A stretch of 64,000 nt of DNA from an uncultured Bacteroidales bacterium. Lineage in GTDB: Bacteria; Bacteroidota; Bacteroidia; Bacteroidales; Bacteroidaceae. Position numbers and translations under genes: made by a program. Numbering within the stretch: position 1 is the stretch's first letter; each line of letters starts with the position of its first letter. Positions 50,334 through 59,663 of this stretch are shown in pieces. Below the pieces are notes generated by a model. That model saw nothing but the letters and a program-made list of their open reading frames with translations, did no database searches and was not told where the DNA came from. The stretch covers positions 186,001-250,000 of the forward strand of contig CADCBO010000003.1 in the NCBI GenBank assembly GCA_902799685.1, written 5' to 3'.

Positions 50334-52484
50334 TCATTTGCTGATATTGATTTTATAGACTTTGGTCTGCTTGCTGGTGGTGCCGGGGAAGAGGTATTCG
50401 GCTGTGATGACTGCAGTGCCTTCATCGCCCTTGATCTGATCTACCCAGAACTGCATGGTTGACCAGAGGCACTCTACAGATACCTTTGACTTCTGGCCTG
50501 GCTCCAGCTTGTAGTCCATCTCATAATGAGTGTTGTCGGTATAGCCGTTGTTGTCATTTGAATGAACCGGTTCTGCGGGAAGTTCAATCTCCTTACCACC
50601 GATGGTTACGGTCAGATATGGAGGAACGGGGCGCTTGAGTGATGTGGTCTTGGTGCTGAATCCGCAACCGTAGAACTGACCGATGGCACCGTCAATGGCA
50701 GCATCAAATACCAGATAGATGGCGTGCTTGCCCTCTACATCATCAACAAACTCAGAAACATCGATAGTGTACTTCTCAATTTTGTCAACTGGTGAGTTGG
50801 CGGGAATCTTGATTTTTCCTATTTCCTTACCCTTCCAAACATCGTTTGTCCAGGGACCATCCATCATGACCTTGATGTTGATGCCACCCTCACCGGCTGT
50901 ACGCTTGAACCATACGTTGAATGATGAGTGTTGTTTTGATGTTGTGCCGTCAAATGCCTCGATACCCTTGCTGTCTTTCTTGAGACCTCCCAGACCGAAG
51001 TATTTGTAGCCGATGATATCACCAGCGTCAACATTGCATACCTGCTCGTTGTTCCAGATATCCCAGTTGTCCTGCAGTGAGTTGCGGTTCTGGCCGCCGT
51101 TCTTGTTTGTGAATACGCAAGCATAACCTGCAGAATAATATGCGTATGGAGGCAGACCGTAGATGTTAAATCCCTCGGATGTAACCTCGGCACCGGTGTA
51201 TGTGTCACCGTTTGATGCCTTGGCCTCCCAGATTTCATTGGGAGCGTATGGGTCATATCCGTGCAGTACGACCTTACCGCCTTGTGATACAGGTTTCTCG
51301 TCAACCTCGATCTTGATGGGGGCAACCATTGCCTGACGTGCGTTACCGTTGCCTCTCGGAGGACGATGGTAGAATATGTACCACTGGTCACCTATCTTTT
51401 CGATACTGCCGTGGGTATTATGTGCAAAGTTACTGGTCATAAGCTTGGTGCCGTCCTCATTCAAGGTGACGCCACGTGAATCAACTGCAACGCCGCCGCT
51501 CTTCCAGGGACCCAGAGGAGAGTCAGCATAGCAGTAACGCAGAGCGGAGTTGGTTGAACCCAGACCGTAGTCGGGACCTGAGTATCCGGAGAAAATCATC
51601 ACGTACTTGTTACCCACCTGACGGATGGATGAAGCCTCAAAGAAATTGAACTCACCGGGATCCTGACCCTCGGCAAGAGCGGTATAGACTGTACCCTGAC
51701 GGTCACGTACGCGGCCGTAGCTTGAGCTGGCAGGAAGGAACGGGGTGATACGCTCGGTGCCGGGACGTACGGAGTACATTGTCTCCTGGTCAAGCTGAGC
51801 TGCAGTAGAGCCCTGGAAGCCCCAGTAACCGTATGCGCGGAAACCCTTTGCGTAATCGGGATCGTTCTTATCGGTTATCTTCTCAATGAATACGGAAGGA
51901 TCGAATCCTATGCAACTGCCCTCTATTGCAGCACCGTTCTCATCAAGGTTGAGCGGAGTGAAGGGGCCGTCGGGACGATCGCCCTTGCAGACCATTGCCT
52001 CACGACGGGGACCGCGGCTGTGGGGATAGAGATAATAGACTTTCTTATCCTTGCCCTTGGCATCCTTTTCAATGACCTCGACCAGATCAGGAGCGTACAT
52101 TACGTCCCAGCGACCGTTGGCAGCCTGGTATGTGAATACAGGGCCTTCATCACGCCACTCGTTAAGGTTCTCTATAGGGGCAGACCAGATACGGATATCG
52201 GGACCGCAGTAACGGTTGGCGCTTACATCGTGTGAACCGATGATATATGCACGGAAATGTCCGGGACGGTCAGGGTCTTCAAAAACCTTGGGCTCGCCGT
52301 CGGGTACATGCTCCCAGAGGGGCAGGTAGGGGTTACCGCGACCACCGTAGTTGTGGACAAAACGCTGTGAGGCTTTCACCTGGCCCTCCTGGACCTTTTT
52401 TGCAGCGGAAATGTTCTGTGTGGACAGAACCAAAGCACATGCCAAGAGTAGCATGATGCTTCTGAAAAGTCTATTGGCTGTCAT
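50334..52484 (-). CDS. Secreted GH43-like glycosidase with C-terminal carbohydrate-binding-like domain
   Basis: 716 aa. A signal peptide (LFRSIMLLLACALVLSTQNISA) is followed by a five-bladed-propeller-like region with RAYIIGSHD, WDVMYAPDLVEV, GFDPSVFIE, FFEASSIRQVGNKYVMIFSG (glutamate in the general-acid position) and NTHGSIEKIGDQWYIFYHR. The C-terminal ~250 residues are beta-rich (GGINIKVMMDGPW...) and look like a CBM6-type module plus a Bacteroidetes Ig-like tail. GH43 members cut arabinosyl or xylosyl linkages, consistent with GH115 and the HTCS system 6-18 kb away, though assignment of the subfamily is not possible by eye. Confidence 0.78.
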   Translation of the reverse strand: MTANRLFRSIMLLLACALVLSTQNISAAKKVQEGQVKASQRFVHNYGGRGNPYLPLWEHVPDGEPKVFEDPDRPGHFRAYIIGSHDVSANRYCGPDIRIWSAPIENLNEWRDEGPVFTYQAANGRWDVMYAPDLVEVIEKDAKGKDKKVYYLYPHSRGPRREAMVCKGDRPDGPFTPLNLDENGAAIEGSCIGFDPSVFIEKITDKNDPDYAKGFRAYGYWGFQGSTAAQLDQETMYSVRPGTERITPFLPASSSYGRVRDRQGTVYTALAEGQDPGEFNFFEASSIRQVGNKYVMIFSGYSGPDYGLGSTNSALRYCYADSPLGPWKSGGVAVDSRGVTLNEDGTKLMTSNFAHNTHGSIEKIGDQWYIFYHRPPRGNGNARQAMVAPIKIEVDEKPVSQGGKVVLHGYDPYAPNEIWEAKASNGDTYTGAEVTSEGFNIYGLPPYAYYSAGYACVFTNKNGGQNRNSLQDNWDIWNNEQVCNVDAGDIIGYKYFGLGGLKKDSKGIEAFDGTTSKQHSSFNVWFKRTAGEGGINIKVMMDGPWTNDVWKGKEIGKIKIPANSPVDKIEKYTIDVSEFVDDVEGKHAIYLVFDAAIDGAIGQFYGCGFSTKTTSLKRPVPPYLTVTIGGKEIELPAEPVHSNDNNGYTDNTHYEMDYKLEPGQKSKVSVECLWSTMQFWVDQIKGDEGTAVITAEYLFPGTTSKQTKVYKINISK

Positions 52485-52533
52485 TTCTTTGAATTATTAT
52501 TGGTTTTTAGGTTAATCTTTCAATATTAGATGA

Positions 52534-52541
52534 CAAAAATA
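52534..52541 (-). promoter_or_regulatory. Candidate -7 box TATTTTTG for the GH43-like gene
   Basis: Perfect TAnnTTTG match on the minus strand, 50 bp before the ATG at 52484. Confidence 0.45.
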
Positions 52542-52554
52542 GCAAAAAGTTAAA

Positions 52555-54687
52555 TCAAATCAGGTCCAAAAGTAAAGGAAAATCTGATTCTGATATGCCA
52601 CGTTCCACAAGCAGGGGCTCATCCTTTTGGAATTCCTTCTCAAACTGTTCCGCCCCGAGTGATTTGCGGCTCTGGCGATAAAGCGATACGGCACGCTGTA
52701 TGTCTCCTTCAACAAAATAGGCATGACCTGCGTTGAGGCAGTCGTTACCTGTAGGCTTGGTATCCAGCAACTTGTCATAATATTCTCTAGCACGGTCAGG
52801 CCTGCCGGCCAGGAATGCGCACCAGGCTATGGCCCGCCATGCCTTAGGATAGTCAGGCTTAAGGTAATCTACCTTGAAGAAACGTGTCAGGGCATCGTCA
52901 TAGCGCTTAAGGTCCACCAGGCAGTCACCTATCTGGATCTGCAGCGACAGGTTGTCGGCACTGCGTTTCTCGGCCTGAAGGAGCAGCTCCAAAGCCGCTT
53001 CAGGATTGCCTGTAAGTCGGTAGCACTGAGCAGTGTGGCGCAGAGTCCAGCCGTTGTCCGGTTGCAGTATGTCGGCGCGCCTGTATGCCTCCAGTGCATC
53101 TTCATATCTCTGTGTGCGTTGCAGGGCATATCCCATCTGCTGGTAGAAACGGTAATCGGTGGAATAGGGATGGGCGCTACGCTCCATGAGACGGTATGCC
53201 TGCGCCGCCTCATCATAATAGTTCTTGCCTAGCAGCCATGAGGCGATTGCCTGCTCTGAATCATCACTTTGGAGTAATGGTGACAACGGGCTGTCTATTA
53301 GTAGGTTAAGATTGCTGTCAAACGGGTTGCGGAACTCGTGGCGGCGGCTGAAGAGGTTGAAGAAACGGTACAGGTCATGGGCGTACTGGCGAGCCAGGTT
53401 GGATTCCTGCACAGCAGTGGGTGACGGATGCGATTTGGCCTCATCCATAGCATCAAGAGCCTCATCAGTAAGCTGTCCGGAAAGCATCTCACGCTGTTCA
53501 CGCGGTATCTGGCTGAATGTGAGGGCGAACGAATACTTGTCTGAATTACAGAACACGCTACTTGCAAGCATGGATTTGCCTATGGCCGATGCCACGCCTT
53601 CACTGCCGAAAGCATTCCTTACATCTGGCTGGTCCATGCTGAATACCCGGAACCAGTTCTGTATTTCGCGGAAGAAGGGATAGTTCTTGAGGTTGGAGAA
53701 TGTGCTCATATATACATCGGCACCCTCCATCTGGAGCTCGGTCATCTGCATGAGCTTGTCCTTGATCTCAGGTTTCTCAATCCATTCGTTCCAGTCAGGG
53801 CTTACGTCATCGCGTTCCAGTTCCTCCCGCATAAGGTCACCCAGCTTAGGGTTACGCAGCATAGTGGGGATGAACTCCTCGCGCATGCGGCGGTCAATCT
53901 CCTTGGTCTCACGGCACAGCAGTAAAGCCATCTGCACCTTCAGCATACGTTCCTTTATTCCGGGTGCATCACACAACAGAGTGATACGGCTGTTTACTTC
54001 GGGGAAGTAGGGCAGTACATCACTGAAACCTCCTGATGTTACGGCTAGACCTGTGAGGGCGCGTACTGATACCGCAGCACTCAGGTTTTCTGCCGCCTGA
54101 CACAGGAACAGGCATTTGAGCGGATCGAACCGTTCCATGAGCGATAGTGTCACGGCACTTATTACCAGCGCTGAGTCATCTTCCATAACAAGCGGAGAAT
54201 CAATAAGTTCAAGCAGTGCTGCCGAATCACTTGAACTCCATTGTCCGTTAGTCCAGATAAGGTCAAACAATAGACCGAGGGCGCGCTCATGTGCCGCTGT
54301 ATCATTTGTGTCCACAAAGGATTCAAGTATCATGCGGAGACCTTCTATGTTCTCGGTCCTGGAAAGGCGGGAACGCAGGTGCTGATAGTAGAGCAACATT
54401 GACTGTGGCTGAAGTCGTGCCTGAAGCACATCGTCATTCAGCAACAGGGCGCGGCGGACAAGTTGACGGTACAGTTCTGTGCGGTGTTCATCGGGCGAAC
54501 CTTGCCCGAAATACTGCAGCATATAGTGGTAGGAACGGTCTATATCCTCGTATCTGGAAGTTACAGACCAGTCAGATACACCTGCCATCTGCATCTGGAT
54601 GCGTTCAAGAGCCTCCTTGAGACGTGAACTTAGCAGCAGATCCTTGATCTGTGCCGCACGCTGTTTCAAATCCTCATCAACTGTCAT
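52555..54687 (-). CDS. Large TPR-repeat protein of unknown function
   Basis: 710 aa. The last ~270 residues hold clear tetratricopeptide repeats (for example ALQRTQRYEDALEAYRRADI and KRYDDALTRFFKVDYLKPDY). The N-terminal 430 residues are helical, rich in Leu and Glu, without recognised domain, and lack a signal peptide, so the protein is probably cytosolic. It lies between pgk and GH43 on the same strand with its own promoter candidate. Likely a scaffold for protein interactions; no specific partner is suggested. Confidence 0.75.
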   Translation of the reverse strand: MTVDEDLKQRAAQIKDLLLSSRLKEALERIQMQMAGVSDWSVTSRYEDIDRSYHYMLQYFGQGSPDEHRTELYRQLVRRALLLNDDVLQARLQPQSMLLYYQHLRSRLSRTENIEGLRMILESFVDTNDTAAHERALGLLFDLIWTNGQWSSSDSAALLELIDSPLVMEDDSALVISAVTLSLMERFDPLKCLFLCQAAENLSAAVSVRALTGLAVTSGGFSDVLPYFPEVNSRITLLCDAPGIKERMLKVQMALLLCRETKEIDRRMREEFIPTMLRNPKLGDLMREELERDDVSPDWNEWIEKPEIKDKLMQMTELQMEGADVYMSTFSNLKNYPFFREIQNWFRVFSMDQPDVRNAFGSEGVASAIGKSMLASSVFCNSDKYSFALTFSQIPREQREMLSGQLTDEALDAMDEAKSHPSPTAVQESNLARQYAHDLYRFFNLFSRRHEFRNPFDSNLNLLIDSPLSPLLQSDDSEQAIASWLLGKNYYDEAAQAYRLMERSAHPYSTDYRFYQQMGYALQRTQRYEDALEAYRRADILQPDNGWTLRHTAQCYRLTGNPEAALELLLQAEKRSADNLSLQIQIGDCLVDLKRYDDALTRFFKVDYLKPDYPKAWRAIAWCAFLAGRPDRAREYYDKLLDTKPTGNDCLNAGHAYFVEGDIQRAVSLYRQSRKSLGAEQFEKEFQKDEPLLVERGISESDFPLLLDLI

Positions 54688-54694
54688 ACAAAAA

Positions 54695-54725
54695 GAAACC
54701 GCAGGAATTTTGTTCCCGCGGTTTC
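54695..54725 (-). terminator. pgk terminator overlapping the TPR gene leader
   Basis: GAAACCGCGGGAA and TTCCTGCGGTTTC (minus strand) pair around CAAAA, followed by TTTTTG that runs into the TPR start codon at 54687. A TATATTTG box (54725-54732) overlaps its left edge. Confidence 0.8.
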
Positions 54726-54732
54726 AAATATA
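54725..54732 (-). promoter_or_regulatory. Candidate -7 box TATATTTG for the TPR gene
   Basis: TAnnTTTG match on the minus strand; a start about 7 bases further would lie inside the hairpin. Confidence 0.35.
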
Positions 54733-54747
54733 CTAATTTTTTATGAA

Positions 54748-55998
54748 TTAGCCCTTGATTGCAGCGATACCAGGCAGAATCTTACCCTCGATAGCCTCAA
54801 GCAGGGCACCGCCACCGGTTGATACGTAAGATACCTTATCGGCAAAACCGAACTGCTTTACAGCGCTTACGGAGTCACCGCCACCTACCAGTGAGAAAGC
54901 ACCGTTATTGGCAGTTGCGTTGGCAACGGCAGTAGCGATAGCCTTTGTACCGGCCTGGAAGTTGCTGAACTCGAATACGCCTGCAGGACCGTTCCAGAGG
55001 ATGGTCTTGGAGCTCTCGATGATTCCGGCCATAGCCTTGGCTGAAGCAGGACCTATATCCATACCTTCCCAACCGTCAGGTACGTTGTTGTTGTCAACCA
55101 CCTGGGTGTTGGCGTTGTTGTCAAACTTATCGGCTGCAAGGCAGTCAACGGGCAGGACGATCTTTACGCCCAGCTCCTCGGCCTTCTTGAGGACTGCCAG
55201 GGCAACGTCAACCTGATCAGGCTCGCAGAGTGAGTTACCAACCTTACCGCCCTTGGCCAGAACGAATGTGTAAGCCATACCGCCTATGATAACCAGGTTG
55301 TCAACCTTCTGCAGCAGGTTCTCGATGATGGTGATCTTGGAAGATACCTTTGAACCACCGATGATAGCGGTTACAGGCTTTACTGAGTTGTTCAGAACCT
55401 TCTCAACAGCAACAACCTCCTTCTCCATCAGATAACCGAACATCTTGTGGTCAGCATCGAAGAAGTCAGCCATAACGGCTGTGGTGGCGTGCTTGCGGTG
55501 AGCGGTACCGAATGCATCGTTTACATATACGTCAGCGTAGCTGGCCAGAGTCTTGGCGAACTCCTTCTGAGCGGCCTTGAGCTCCTTCTTGGCAGCATCG
55601 TATGCGGGATCCTCCTTCTCTATGCCACGGGGCTTGCCTTCCTCCTCAGCGTAGAAACGGACGTTCTCAAGCAGCAGAGCCTCACCGTCCTTAAGAGCGG
55701 CAACCTGCTCCTGAGCCTTTGCGCAATCATCGGCAAACTTCACGTCAACACCAAGGCACTCTGAAACGTGCTTGAGGATGTGCTTGAGTGAATACTTGGG
55801 ATCCGGATTCTTCTTGGGACGACCCATGTGTGAAGCGATGATAAGACGACCGCCATCGGCGATGATCTTCTTGAGGGTAGGCATTGCAGCTACGATACGG
55901 GTATCGTCTGTAATGTTGAAGTTCTCATCAACGGGAACGTTGAAGTCTACGCGTACGAAAGTCTTCTTTCCAGCGAAATTGAATTTGTCAATTGTCAT
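54748..55998 (-). CDS. pgk: Phosphoglycerate kinase
   Basis: 416 aa from ATG 55998 ([12 protein letters not shown]). Family blocks [33 protein letters not shown] and [13 protein letters not shown] are all present, and length is normal. Catalyses 1,3-bisphosphoglycerate + ADP to 3-phosphoglycerate + ATP in glycolysis. A -7 box TAACTTTG lies at 56032-56039 and a strong terminator follows. Confidence 0.97.
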   Translation of the reverse strand: MTIDKFNFAGKKTFVRVDFNVPVDENFNITDDTRIVAAMPTLKKIIADGGRLIIASHMGRPKKNPDPKYSLKHILKHVSECLGVDVKFADDCAKAQEQVAALKDGEALLLENVRFYAEEEGKPRGIEKEDPAYDAAKKELKAAQKEFAKTLASYADVYVNDAFGTAHRKHATTAVMADFFDADHKMFGYLMEKEVVAVEKVLNNSVKPVTAIIGGSKVSSKITIIENLLQKVDNLVIIGGMAYTFVLAKGGKVGNSLCEPDQVDVALAVLKKAEELGVKIVLPVDCLAADKFDNNANTQVVDNNNVPDGWEGMDIGPASAKAMAGIIESSKTILWNGPAGVFEFSNFQAGTKAIATAVANATANNGAFSLVGGGDSVSAVKQFGFADKVSYVSTGGGALLEAIEGKILPGIAAIKG

Positions 55999-56031
55999 AG
56001 CTTTATATTGTTTTGGTTTATTTTCGGATTG

Positions 56032-56039
56032 CAAAGTTA
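56032..56039 (-). promoter_or_regulatory. pgk promoter, -7 box TAACTTTG
   Basis: Perfect TAnnTTTG on the minus strand, 34 bp before the pgk ATG; a CTTG at 56061-56064 sits at 21 bp as a near -33 element. Confidence 0.6.
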
Positions 56040-56064
56040 CTCTTTTTTGGGATAAAAGGCCAAG

Positions 56065-56892
56065 CTATTTTTCTCTGTTCTGAAAAAACTTGGAGTAGGG
56101 CGGCAGGTCCTGAGTGAGCCAAACGTTACCTCCAATGATGGTGTCATGTCCTATGGTAACGCGGCCAAGTACAGAGGTGTTGGAGTAGATGACTACATTG
56201 TCCTCGATTATAGGATGGCGAGGTACGTTGATGGGATTGCCGTTCTCATCAAACTTGAAGCTCTTGGCACCAAGCGTAACTCCTTGATAGAGTTGAACAT
56301 GATTGCCTATGATTGCAGTTTCGCCAATAACCACACCGGTACCGTGGTCTATACTGAAATACTCACCTATGCGGGCTCCGGGATGGATGTCTATACCGGT
56401 AAGCGAGTGAGCAAGCTCAGTGATTATACGGGGCAGGATGGGCACTCCAAGCTCAAGCAGGCGGTGTGCCATACGGTAGTGGTACATTGCAACCAGTGAC
56501 GGATAGCACAGTATTACCTCCTCATGGCTCACGGCTGCGGGGTCACCGTCAAAGATGGCCTTGACATCGGTACCAAGCAGACGGCGCAGCTCCGGTATGC
56601 TCTCGATGAACTTCTGTGAACTCTCCTCGGCACAACAGGGCATCGACTCGTGGAAAATACGGCTTATATAGTCAATCTGATGTGACAGAATGGTATATAG
56701 GCGGCTTAAAGACGTGGAGAGGTCAACTGCTCCAAAGAAGTTGCCGAATACCACATGGCGGAACAGTTTGACCGCCTCCTTTATTTCGGCACGGTCAATG
56801 GAGCGCTCCTCAACATTGGGGATGTACTTATCGGCTTTCTGCAGGGACTTCTTTACATCCCTGATACTTTCAAAAATGTCTTTCTTTTCCAT
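56065..56892 (-). CDS. cysE: Serine O-acetyltransferase
   Basis: 275 aa. An N-terminal helical domain typical of SAT (ILSHQIDYISRIF...) precedes the hexapeptide helix with TGIDIHPGARIGEYFSIDHG, GVVIGETAIIGNHV, LYQGVTLGAKS and a C-terminal tail. The catalytic His/Asp pair lies in SIDHGTG. It makes O-acetylserine for cysteine synthesis, which complements the homocysteine operon at 30105. A -7 box TAATTTTG lies at 56913-56920. Confidence 0.92.
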   Translation of the reverse strand: MEKKDIFESIRDVKKSLQKADKYIPNVEERSIDRAEIKEAVKLFRHVVFGNFFGAVDLSTSLSRLYTILSHQIDYISRIFHESMPCCAEESSQKFIESIPELRRLLGTDVKAIFDGDPAAVSHEEVILCYPSLVAMYHYRMAHRLLELGVPILPRIITELAHSLTGIDIHPGARIGEYFSIDHGTGVVIGETAIIGNHVQLYQGVTLGAKSFKFDENGNPINVPRHPIIEDNVVIYSNTSVLGRVTIGHDTIIGGNVWLTQDLPPYSKFFQNREK

Positions 56893-56912
56893 TGCCTACT
56901 GGTAACAGACCG

Positions 56913-56920
56913 CAAAATTA
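56913..56920 (-). promoter_or_regulatory. Candidate -7 box TAATTTTG for cysE
   Basis: Perfect TAnnTTTG match on the minus strand 21 bp before the ATG; it overlaps the last codon of nth. Confidence 0.45.
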
Positions 56921-57553
56921 ATCAAAAACACGCAAACATATGTCATTCAGACAGCAATTTGCACATTTTGGAGCGCGCGCGATGCATACGTATCGGCCAT
57001 GAAGGATGAGCCAGTGATGAGCGCGTGAAAGTTGCTCTTTCGGGAAATACTTAACAAGTTCTTTCTCAACGCTTAACGGGGTGGTGCAGCGCTTGGGTAC
57101 CAGGCCGATGCGATGGCTTACTCGGAAAACATGGGTATCAACCGGCATCGCCTGGCCTCCGAATGCCACTGCTGTCATAACGTTGGCGGTCTTTCGGCCT
57201 ACGCCAGGCAACTGTGTCATGCTATCCAGATCATGCGGGATTTCACCGCCGAACCTGTCACAGACCATGCGTGCCATCTGTGCAAGATGCTCTGACTTGG
57301 CGTTGGGGTATGATACGCTTTTTACGTATGGGAATATCTGTTCAGGGGTGGCTGCCGCCATATCCTGAACTGTAGGGAATGCCTTGAAGAGGGCGGGAGT
57401 GACCATGTTGACACGCTTGTCGGTGCATTGGGCCGACAGCATGACCGCAACGAGCAGCTGGTAGGGAGATGAAAAATACAGCTCGGTTGCTGCCTCAGGA
57501 AAAGCCTGAGAGAGTCTCTCGCTGCATAAATCGTATAGTTCCCTCTTTTTCAT
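56918..57553 (-). CDS. nth: Endonuclease III
   Basis: 211 aa. Helix-hairpin-helix LPGVGRKTANVM with catalytic Lys, VDTHVFRVSHR with catalytic Asp, and a C-terminal 4Fe-4S cluster CIARAPKCANCCLNDIC. Removes oxidised pyrimidines. It lies 13 bp downstream of pheS, in an apparent operon. Confidence 0.95.
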   Translation of the reverse strand: MKKRELYDLCSERLSQAFPEAATELYFSSPYQLLVAVMLSAQCTDKRVNMVTPALFKAFPTVQDMAAATPEQIFPYVKSVSYPNAKSEHLAQMARMVCDRFGGEIPHDLDSMTQLPGVGRKTANVMTAVAFGGQAMPVDTHVFRVSHRIGLVPKRCTTPLSVEKELVKYFPKEQLSRAHHWLILHGRYVCIARAPKCANCCLNDICLRVFD

Positions 57554-57566
57554 AAGAGGCTAATTA

Positions 57567-58586
57567 TCAGTTGGCTGCCTCAAACTCCTTGAGGAAGCGT
57601 ACATCGTTCTCGGAGAACATACGGAGGTCTTTTACCTGGTATTTGAGGTTTGTGATGCGCTCAATACCCATACCCAGTGCGAATCCTGAGTATTCCTTGC
57701 TGTTGATGCCGTTCAGTTCCAGCACGTTGGGATCTACCATTCCGCAACCCAGGATCTCAACCCAACCGGTACCCTTGCAGAAGGGGCAACCCTTACCGCC
57801 GCAGATGTTGCAGCTGATATCCATCTCGGCCGATGGCTCCGTGAAGGGGAAGTAGCTGGGACGCAGACGGATCTTGGTATCGGGACCGAACATCTGCTGT
57901 GCAAAGTACAGGAGAACCTGCTTAAGGTCTGCAAAGCTGACATGCTTGTCAACGTACAGGGCCTCAACCTGGTGGAAGAAGCAGTGTGCGCGATAGCTGA
58001 TTGCCTCGTTACGATATACGCGCCCCGGGCAGATAATGCGGATAGGGGGCTCCGAGACCTCCATCACGCGGCTCTGGACCGATGATGTATGCGTACGCAG
58101 GATGATATCGGGATGTGCCTCTACAAAGAAAGTGTCCTGCATATCGCGTGCCGGATGATCCTCGGCAAAGTTCATTGATGAGAAGACATGCCAGTCATCC
58201 TCAACCTCGGGACCGTCGGCAAGCACAAAGCCAAGACGTGAGAATATCTCAATTATCTCATTCTTGACAATGGTGAGCGGGTGGCGTGTGCCAAGCTCTA
58301 CGGGGTAGGCTGTGCGGGTAAGGTCGGGTTTGTCGGCCTCTGCCTTCTGTGCATCGAAATACTCCTTGAGGGCGTTAATCTTGTCCTGAGCCATATTCTT
58401 GAGCTCATTGAGCTTCTGACCTACCTCACGTTTCTGGTCTGCCGGTACGTTGCGGAAATCGGCCATGAGGTCATTTATGGCACCTTTCTTGCTCAGATAT
58501 TTAAGACGCAGTGATTCAAGCTCTTCGGCCGATGATGCCTTAAGCTCTTTAATCTCGCTGATAAGTTGTTCTATTTTCTCTATCAT
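57567..58586 (-). CDS. pheS: Phenylalanyl-tRNA synthetase alpha subunit
   Basis: 339 aa from ATG 58586 (a GTG just upstream is in frame). An N-terminal coiled coil (about 1-85) is followed by class II motifs: GTRHPLTIVKNEIIEIF, FVEAHPDIILRTHTSSVQSR (motif 2 region), VYRNEAISYRAHCFFHQVEA, and GFALGMGIERI (motif 3). Essential for charging tRNA-Phe. Confidence 0.96.
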   Translation of the reverse strand: MIEKIEQLISEIKELKASSAEELESLRLKYLSKKGAINDLMADFRNVPADQKREVGQKLNELKNMAQDKINALKEYFDAQKAEADKPDLTRTAYPVELGTRHPLTIVKNEIIEIFSRLGFVLADGPEVEDDWHVFSSMNFAEDHPARDMQDTFFVEAHPDIILRTHTSSVQSRVMEVSEPPIRIICPGRVYRNEAISYRAHCFFHQVEALYVDKHVSFADLKQVLLYFAQQMFGPDTKIRLRPSYFPFTEPSAEMDISCNICGGKGCPFCKGTGWVEILGCGMVDPNVLELNGINSKEYSGFALGMGIERITNLKYQVKDLRMFSENDVRFLKEFEAAN

Positions 58587-58608
58587 CACGATACTTTTTT
58601 ACAAGGCG

Positions 58609-58639
58609 CAAAATTAGCAAAAAACATGCGGAACACAAA
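58609..58639 (-). promoter_or_regulatory. pheS promoter with both boxes
   Basis: On the minus strand TTTG (58636-58639), a 19-bp spacer and TAATTTTG (58609-58616) match the B. fragilis-type consensus fully. The best promoter in the window together with that at 60510. Confidence 0.7.
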
Positions 58640-58649
58640 TTAGATTCTG

Positions 58650-58657
58650 TAATTTTG
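58650..58657 (+). promoter_or_regulatory. murB -7 box TAATTTTG
   Basis: Perfect TAnnTTTG that ends 4 bp before the murB ATG, so the transcript may begin at or next to the start codon. It overlaps the divergent pheS promoter region. Confidence 0.55.
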
Positions 58658-58661
58658 CAGC

Positions 58662-59663
58662 ATGACAATTAGAGAAAACTGTTCGCTCAAAGACCACAAC
58701 ACTTTCGGTATGGACGTAAAGGCCGACCGTATGGTTGACTGGTCTACTCCCGATGAGCTGAAAAGCATCCTGGCAGACCTGGAGGGGCCTGTCCTTATGA
58801 TGGGCGGCGGCAGCAACCTGCTGTTCATGTCTGATTTCAATGGGACTGTGCTGCACTCATCGGTTACGACAATTGACATACTGGGTATCACCAACGACCA
58901 TGTACATATCAGGGTTGGTTCCGGTGTGGTTTGGGATGACTTTGTGGCATGGTGTGCAGTGAACGGATATTGGGGCGTTGAGAACCTGTCGGCCATTCCC
59001 GGTGAAGTAGGGGCCAGCGCAGTCCAGAACATAGGCGCATACGGCGTTGAGGCGAAGGATGTCATTGATACAGTCCAGACCATTTGCCTGGCCGATGGCA
59101 GCGAGCGTGATTTCATCAATACAGAGTGCCGTTACGGATACCGCCAGAGTATATTCAAGAATGAACTGAAAGGCCAATATGCCGTTGCATACGTGATATT
59201 CACCCTCTCTAGGAAACCTGTGCCCAGGCTGGGTTACGGGGCTCTGGAGCAGGAGGTTGAGCGTCTGGGCGGTCCGTCACTTGAAAACATCCGCCAGGCG
59301 GTCATTTCCATACGCGACAGCAAACTTCCGGATCCCGATGTGCTGGGCAATGCAGGCAGTTTTTTCATGAATCCGGTCATTACGGAGCAGGATTTCAATA
59401 TAATAAGGAGCAGTTATCCTGATGTTCCGTCATATCCCGCAGCAGACGGCATGATTAAGGTTCCTGCAGGCTGGCTCATAGAAAAGAGCGGCTGGAAAGG
59501 CCGCTCACTGGGTCCTGCGGCTGTTTACGAGAAGCAGGCGCTGGTGCTGGTGAACAAGGGTGGAGCCACCGGTGCGGATATAAAGCGTCTGGCTGACACC
59601 ATAATTGAAGATGTAAGACAGAAATTCGGAATAACCCTTTCAACGGAGGTAAACTATATATGA
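58662..59663 (+). CDS. murB: UDP-N-acetylenolpyruvoylglucosamine reductase
   Basis: 333 aa, type I MurB. FAD-binding MGGGSNLLF, ENLSAIPGEVGASAVQNIGAY, the YGYRQSIFK Tyr/Arg, the GNAGSFFMNP serine proton donor and a C-terminal region STEVNYI with the expected Glu. Makes UDP-MurNAc for peptidoglycan. This is the housekeeping copy; a divergent paralogue lies in the capsule locus at 16035. The stop overlaps the next gene by 4 nt. Confidence 0.95.
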   Translation: MTIRENCSLKDHNTFGMDVKADRMVDWSTPDELKSILADLEGPVLMMGGGSNLLFMSDFNGTVLHSSVTTIDILGITNDHVHIRVGSGVVWDDFVAWCAVNGYWGVENLSAIPGEVGASAVQNIGAYGVEAKDVIDTVQTICLADGSERDFINTECRYGYRQSIFKNELKGQYAVAYVIFTLSRKPVPRLGYGALEQEVERLGGPSLENIRQAVISIRDSKLPDPDVLGNAGSFFMNPVITEQDFNIIRSSYPDVPSYPAADGMIKVPAGWLIEKSGWKGRSLGPAAVYEKQALVLVNKGGATGADIKRLADTIIEDVRQKFGITLSTEVNYI

